Assembly: GCA_005776725.1 (NCBI GenBank)
Contig: SXOO01000133.1
Span: 1 to 64,000, forward strand
From: Pseudomonadota bacterium
GTDB lineage: Bacteria; Myxococcota_A; UBA9042; GCA-2863065
Direction of reading: 5' to 3'
Length of the DNA stretch: 64,000 nucleotides
Both the position numbers and the translations under genes were made by a program. The notes under the pieces were generated by a model. The model worked only from the letters and a program-made list of their open reading frames with translations. It made no database searches and was not told the DNA's origin. Below are positions 61,696 through 64,000 of the stretch, piece after piece (within the stretch, counting starts at the first letter, position 1; the number at the start of each line of letters is the position of its first letter).

Positions 61696-63720
61696 TTGCG
61701 GGCCGAAGGAAACGAAGCGTACAACTCCCGGGTGTTGCGGCTCGCCATCACTGTCGCGGCCACGCTAACGCTGACGGCCTGCGAACCGGCGGGCAGCACC
61801 TCGACAGCGGCCGAGCATTGTGGGCCACAGGATGCCGCTGAGCCACTAGCAAGGGTGGACGCGGCTGGCGGGAGTGACCTCCCCAACTCCGGCCCGGCCG
61901 ATGTCACCACGGGGGACGACGCCGAATCGCCCGAGTGCGCGCCTGTTGTCCCGCTGTGCGAGGAAGGGACGGTCGAGAACACCGATCAGACGGGCTGCCG
62001 CCTCGCCCCCGACGCTTGTGCCCCGTGCACACAGTGTCCGGTGTGTGATGTCTGCGACGAGTGCGACGTGTGTCCGCCACTCGTGTGCGGCGACGGGACC
62101 GTGCCGAACGGGAGCGAGAATGGGTGCTTACTCGCTTCGGACGCCTGCCCAGAGTGTCCGCAGCCAGCTCCGGTTTGTGGCGCTGGCACGAAGCTGTCCG
62201 CGGACGGGGCCGGCTGCGAGCTGGACCTCAGCTCCGAGGCGGTGCAGGCCGCGCTGGCCCAGGCAGAGGAGTCTGGACACGCCGCGGGCTACGCCGCGGG
62301 CTACGCCGAGGGCCAGGCCGCGGGCTACGCCGAGGGCCAGGCCGCGGGCTACGCCGAGGGCCACTCCGCGGGCTACGCCGAGGGCCAGGCCGCGGGCTAC
62401 GCCGAGGGCCACGCAAAGGGCTACGTGACCGGGCTCGCCGAGGCTCCCAGCTGCGGCTGCCAGGGTGCAGAGGACTGCTCCGACGGCGATCCGTGTACGA
62501 CCGACGTTTGCGACGGCTCGTGCACGAACGACCCGATCCCGGGGTGCTGCGTCGCGGACGACGAGTGTCCGCCGGGCCAGTCCTGCGTGGGCGGGCAGTG
62601 CGAGAGCGACAGCTGTGACGTCTTCGATCGGGTGACCTGGGTGCCAGACACCGACAAGCTCAACGCCGGCTCTCAGTTCTCGAACGTGCTGCACGCGGTG
62701 CTGGACGCCGGCGGAAGTCCGTGGCTGCTCTACGCCGAGCAAGAGGCGGTCACCTTCCAGACGGGGAGCTTCGTCACTCGCCGCGAGGGCGGCTCGTTCA
62801 GCACGCTCCCCGAGGTCAAGGCCAATGCCGCGAAAGGGTACGGGCTCGGGCTGGTCGTCCGCCCGGACGGCCCCGTGGTGGCGCTGGACCAGGGAAGTCC
62901 TGGCGCTCGGACTCTCTCTCTCGTGCGGTGGGATGGGGGCTCTTGGGTCAGCCTCGGAGCTGCGCTGGGCCCGACGGTCGCTCGGGCGTCGGTCGACATG
63001 CCCAGCTCCGGGGAGATCGTGGCTACCTGGCGCAGCATCGAGGGCGGCGTCGTTTACGGACGCGCCGGGCGATGGACCGGAGGCGCCTGGAGTGCGATCT
63101 CCACGCCGATCGCGGGTGCGACCCCGAGCTCGTTGGCTGGACCGATACCCGTCCTCTGGAAGGGTCAGCTCCACGCGGTCTTCCGGGACGGGCTCGCCGG
63201 CCGGGTCGTGCGTTGGGACGACCCCGTCTGGACGGAGGTCACCCCGGATCTCGGGGCGCTGCCTGACGGCGAGTTCAGCGAGTACTACGTGGCTGCCGAC
63301 GGAGAGCGGCTCTTCATCCTCTACTGGGAGACCACGACGGCCGTCCCTGTGCCCTCTCCCCGCGTCGCCATGCTCGAGGGCACCACGGTGACCCAGCTCG
63401 GCGGTGGCTTGACCGCGCCTCCGCCGCCCACCGGTTTCGGCTCCGAGCATGGAGACATCATCGTCATCGACGGGGCCCCGGTAGTGAGCTGGTGGCAGTT
63501 CGGGATCGGGAAGTCGGCCAGCGAGGCGTGGCCGAACCACCTCTTTGTGGCGCGTGTGGATCCGGATGGCTGGAAGCTGCTCGGGAGCGCGCTCAACGAC
63601 CAGCCGACTCTCGGCACCTTCGACTCGCAGCTCGTAGGTAACTGCGACCAGCTCTGGGGCTTTCACAGCGAGTTTCAGGCGGACGGCGTTCGCAACCTAG
63701 AAGCCAAACGCTTCGAGTGA
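61696..63720 (+). CDS. lipoprotein with AEGQAAGY repeats and Cys-rich domain
   Basis: TTG at 61696 is chosen for the GGAGG 6 nt upstream. 674 residues; signal LAITVAATLTLTAC with lipobox. Residues 70-175 are Cys-rich (CTQCPVCDVCDECDVCPP), then five 8-residue repeats AAGYAEGQ/H (residues about 200-239), likely helical or coiled. A slime-mould-type CSDGDPCTTDVCDGSC follows, and a 350-residue beta-rich C-terminus (FSTLPEVKANAAKGYGLGLV, WDGGSWVSLGAALG) that may be a propeller. Probably surface-exposed. Function unknown. Confidence 0.75.
   Translation: MRAEGNEAYNSRVLRLAITVAATLTLTACEPAGSTSTAAEHCGPQDAAEPLARVDAAGGSDLPNSGPADVTTGDDAESPECAPVVPLCEEGTVENTDQTGCRLAPDACAPCTQCPVCDVCDECDVCPPLVCGDGTVPNGSENGCLLASDACPECPQPAPVCGAGTKLSADGAGCELDLSSEAVQAALAQAEESGHAAGYAAGYAEGQAAGYAEGQAAGYAEGHSAGYAEGQAAGYAEGHAKGYVTGLAEAPSCGCQGAEDCSDGDPCTTDVCDGSCTNDPIPGCCVADDECPPGQSCVGGQCESDSCDVFDRVTWVPDTDKLNAGSQFSNVLHAVLDAGGSPWLLYAEQEAVTFQTGSFVTRREGGSFSTLPEVKANAAKGYGLGLVVRPDGPVVALDQGSPGARTLSLVRWDGGSWVSLGAALGPTVARASVDMPSSGEIVATWRSIEGGVVYGRAGRWTGGAWSAISTPIAGATPSSLAGPIPVLWKGQLHAVFRDGLAGRVVRWDDPVWTEVTPDLGALPDGEFSEYYVAADGERLFILYWETTTAVPVPSPRVAMLEGTTVTQLGGGLTAPPPPTGFGSEHGDIIVIDGAPVVSWWQFGIGKSASEAWPNHLFVARVDPDGWKLLGSALNDQPTLGTFDSQLVGNCDQLWGFHSEFQADGVRNLEAKRFE
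62293..62412 (+). repeat. 24-bp tandem repeat, five units
   Basis: Five in-frame copies of a 24-bp unit starting GCCGCGGGCTACGCCGAGGG and ending CCAG or CCAC, encoding AAGYAEGQ or AAGYAEGH. Units are nearly identical at the DNA level, so copy number may vary between strains. Confidence 0.9.
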
Positions 63721-63788
63721 GCGCCCTGTCGCGGGAGCTTGCACCCCAGCCCTTCAGATTTGAGTGGCGGCAGCGCGCTCGCAAGGAG

Positions 63789-63794
63789 TAGCTT
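63789..63794 (+). promoter_or_regulatory. TAnnnT -10-like element (TAGCTT)
   Basis: TAGCTT ends 7 nt before ATG 63802. A GGAG just before it would be too far to act as Shine-Dalgarno. Confidence 0.4.
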
Positions 63795-63801
63795 CGCCGC
63801 C

Positions 63802-64000
63802 ATGTACAACACCCTTTTCAATCAGATGAAGAAGCAGCTCCGACAACTCGACACCTGGCTCGTGGCTGCTGCAGCACACGCCACGGAGCGAGGGTTCGAC
63901 GCGGACCTCTACCTCGGCTTTCGGCTGGCTCCAGACCAGTTCGCGTTCGCTCGTCAGGTGCAGATCGCCTGCGACACAGCGAAGCTGGCGGCCTCGCGCC
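63802..64000 (+). CDS. DUF1993 family protein (partial, runs off the window)
   Basis: 66 residues are visible from ATG 63802 and the frame is open at the window end. MYNTLFNQMKKQLRQLDTWL, then AHATERGFDADLYLGFRLAP and FARQVQIACDTAKLAASR match the N-terminal half of DUF1993 proteins (about 170 residues; four-helix, DinB-like fold), including the characteristic RLAPDxFxxxRQVQIAxDxAK. Function of the family is unknown. Confidence 0.85.
   Translation, partial: MYNTLFNQMKKQLRQLDTWLVAAAAHATERGFDADLYLGFRLAPDQFAFARQVQIACDTAKLAASR

Overview
The window is high-GC DNA (about two-thirds G+C) that reads like a chromosome segment of a Myxococcota / deltaproteobacterial-type bacterium. The reasons are the dense run of lipoproteins with Cys-rich, FG-GAP, LVIVD and PEGA repeats, two MYXO-CTERM-like C-termini, DUF1501/DUF1549-type pairs, and the ECF sigma factor style. 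No tRNA, rRNA, CRISPR array or intact insertion sequence was seen. Most products are exported lipoproteins or outer-membrane/periplasmic proteins. Housekeeping functions are few: an HrpB-type helicase, an Fe/Mn superoxide dismutase, a dCMP-deaminase-like enzyme and an ECF sigma factor.

Layout. 0-1.8 kb: a small hypothetical gene with a damaged start and a frameshifted IS21 IstB remnant. 1.8-6 kb: a secreted TULIP/BPI-like protein and a secreted M19-like amidohydrolase. 6-11 kb (minus): a coupled operon of an outer-membrane protein, a TPR lipoprotein, a Cys-rich lipoprotein and an ECF sigma factor. 11.5-12.4 kb: a lipoprotein with a MYXO-CTERM-like tail. 12.7-18 kb: a tightly coupled operon of a divergent Hsp70-like ATPase and membrane proteins, carrying a tandem duplication that left an orphan Hsp70 tail. 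18-23.7 kb: FG-GAP, cytochrome-like and Cys-rich lipoproteins. 23.7-26 kb: no gene, but a very large structured RNA candidate on the minus strand built as a tandem dimer. 26-31.6 kb: an FGE-like lipoprotein, a fibrinogen-domain protein, HrpB and a Tat-exported SOD. 31.7-38.8 kb (minus): a four-gene operon with 4-bp overlaps (LVIVD propeller, DUF1501, DUF1549-like cytochrome, DUF1501). 39-45.3 kb: a five-gene PEGA/lipoprotein operon. 45.4-49.4 kb: a second FGE-like protein, a beta-propeller lipoprotein and a matrixin-type protease. 49.3-56.8 kb (minus): a selenocysteine lipoprotein, another lipoprotein, a polytopic GT-C-like membrane protein, an HExxH protein and a dCMP-deaminase-like enzyme. 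56.9-63.7 kb: a 1468-residue multi-repeat lipoprotein and a repeat-containing lipoprotein. The window ends inside a DUF1993 gene.

The most notable points are: (1) the 2.2-kb purine-rich, tandem-dimeric structured RNA candidate at 23,740-26,000, whose two halves share stems with compensatory changes and GNRA loops; (2) an in-frame UGA at 49,690-49,692 that replaces the first Cys of a thioredoxin CxxC motif and is followed by a near-perfect bacterial SECIS hairpin, so the gene is very probably a selenoprotein normally split in two by gene callers; (3) eleven transcription-unit-leading genes with a TAnnnT hexamer 6-8 nt before the start codon and no clear Shine-Dalgarno, which suggests widespread leaderless mRNAs; (4) the duplicated Hsp70-like/membrane protein operon.
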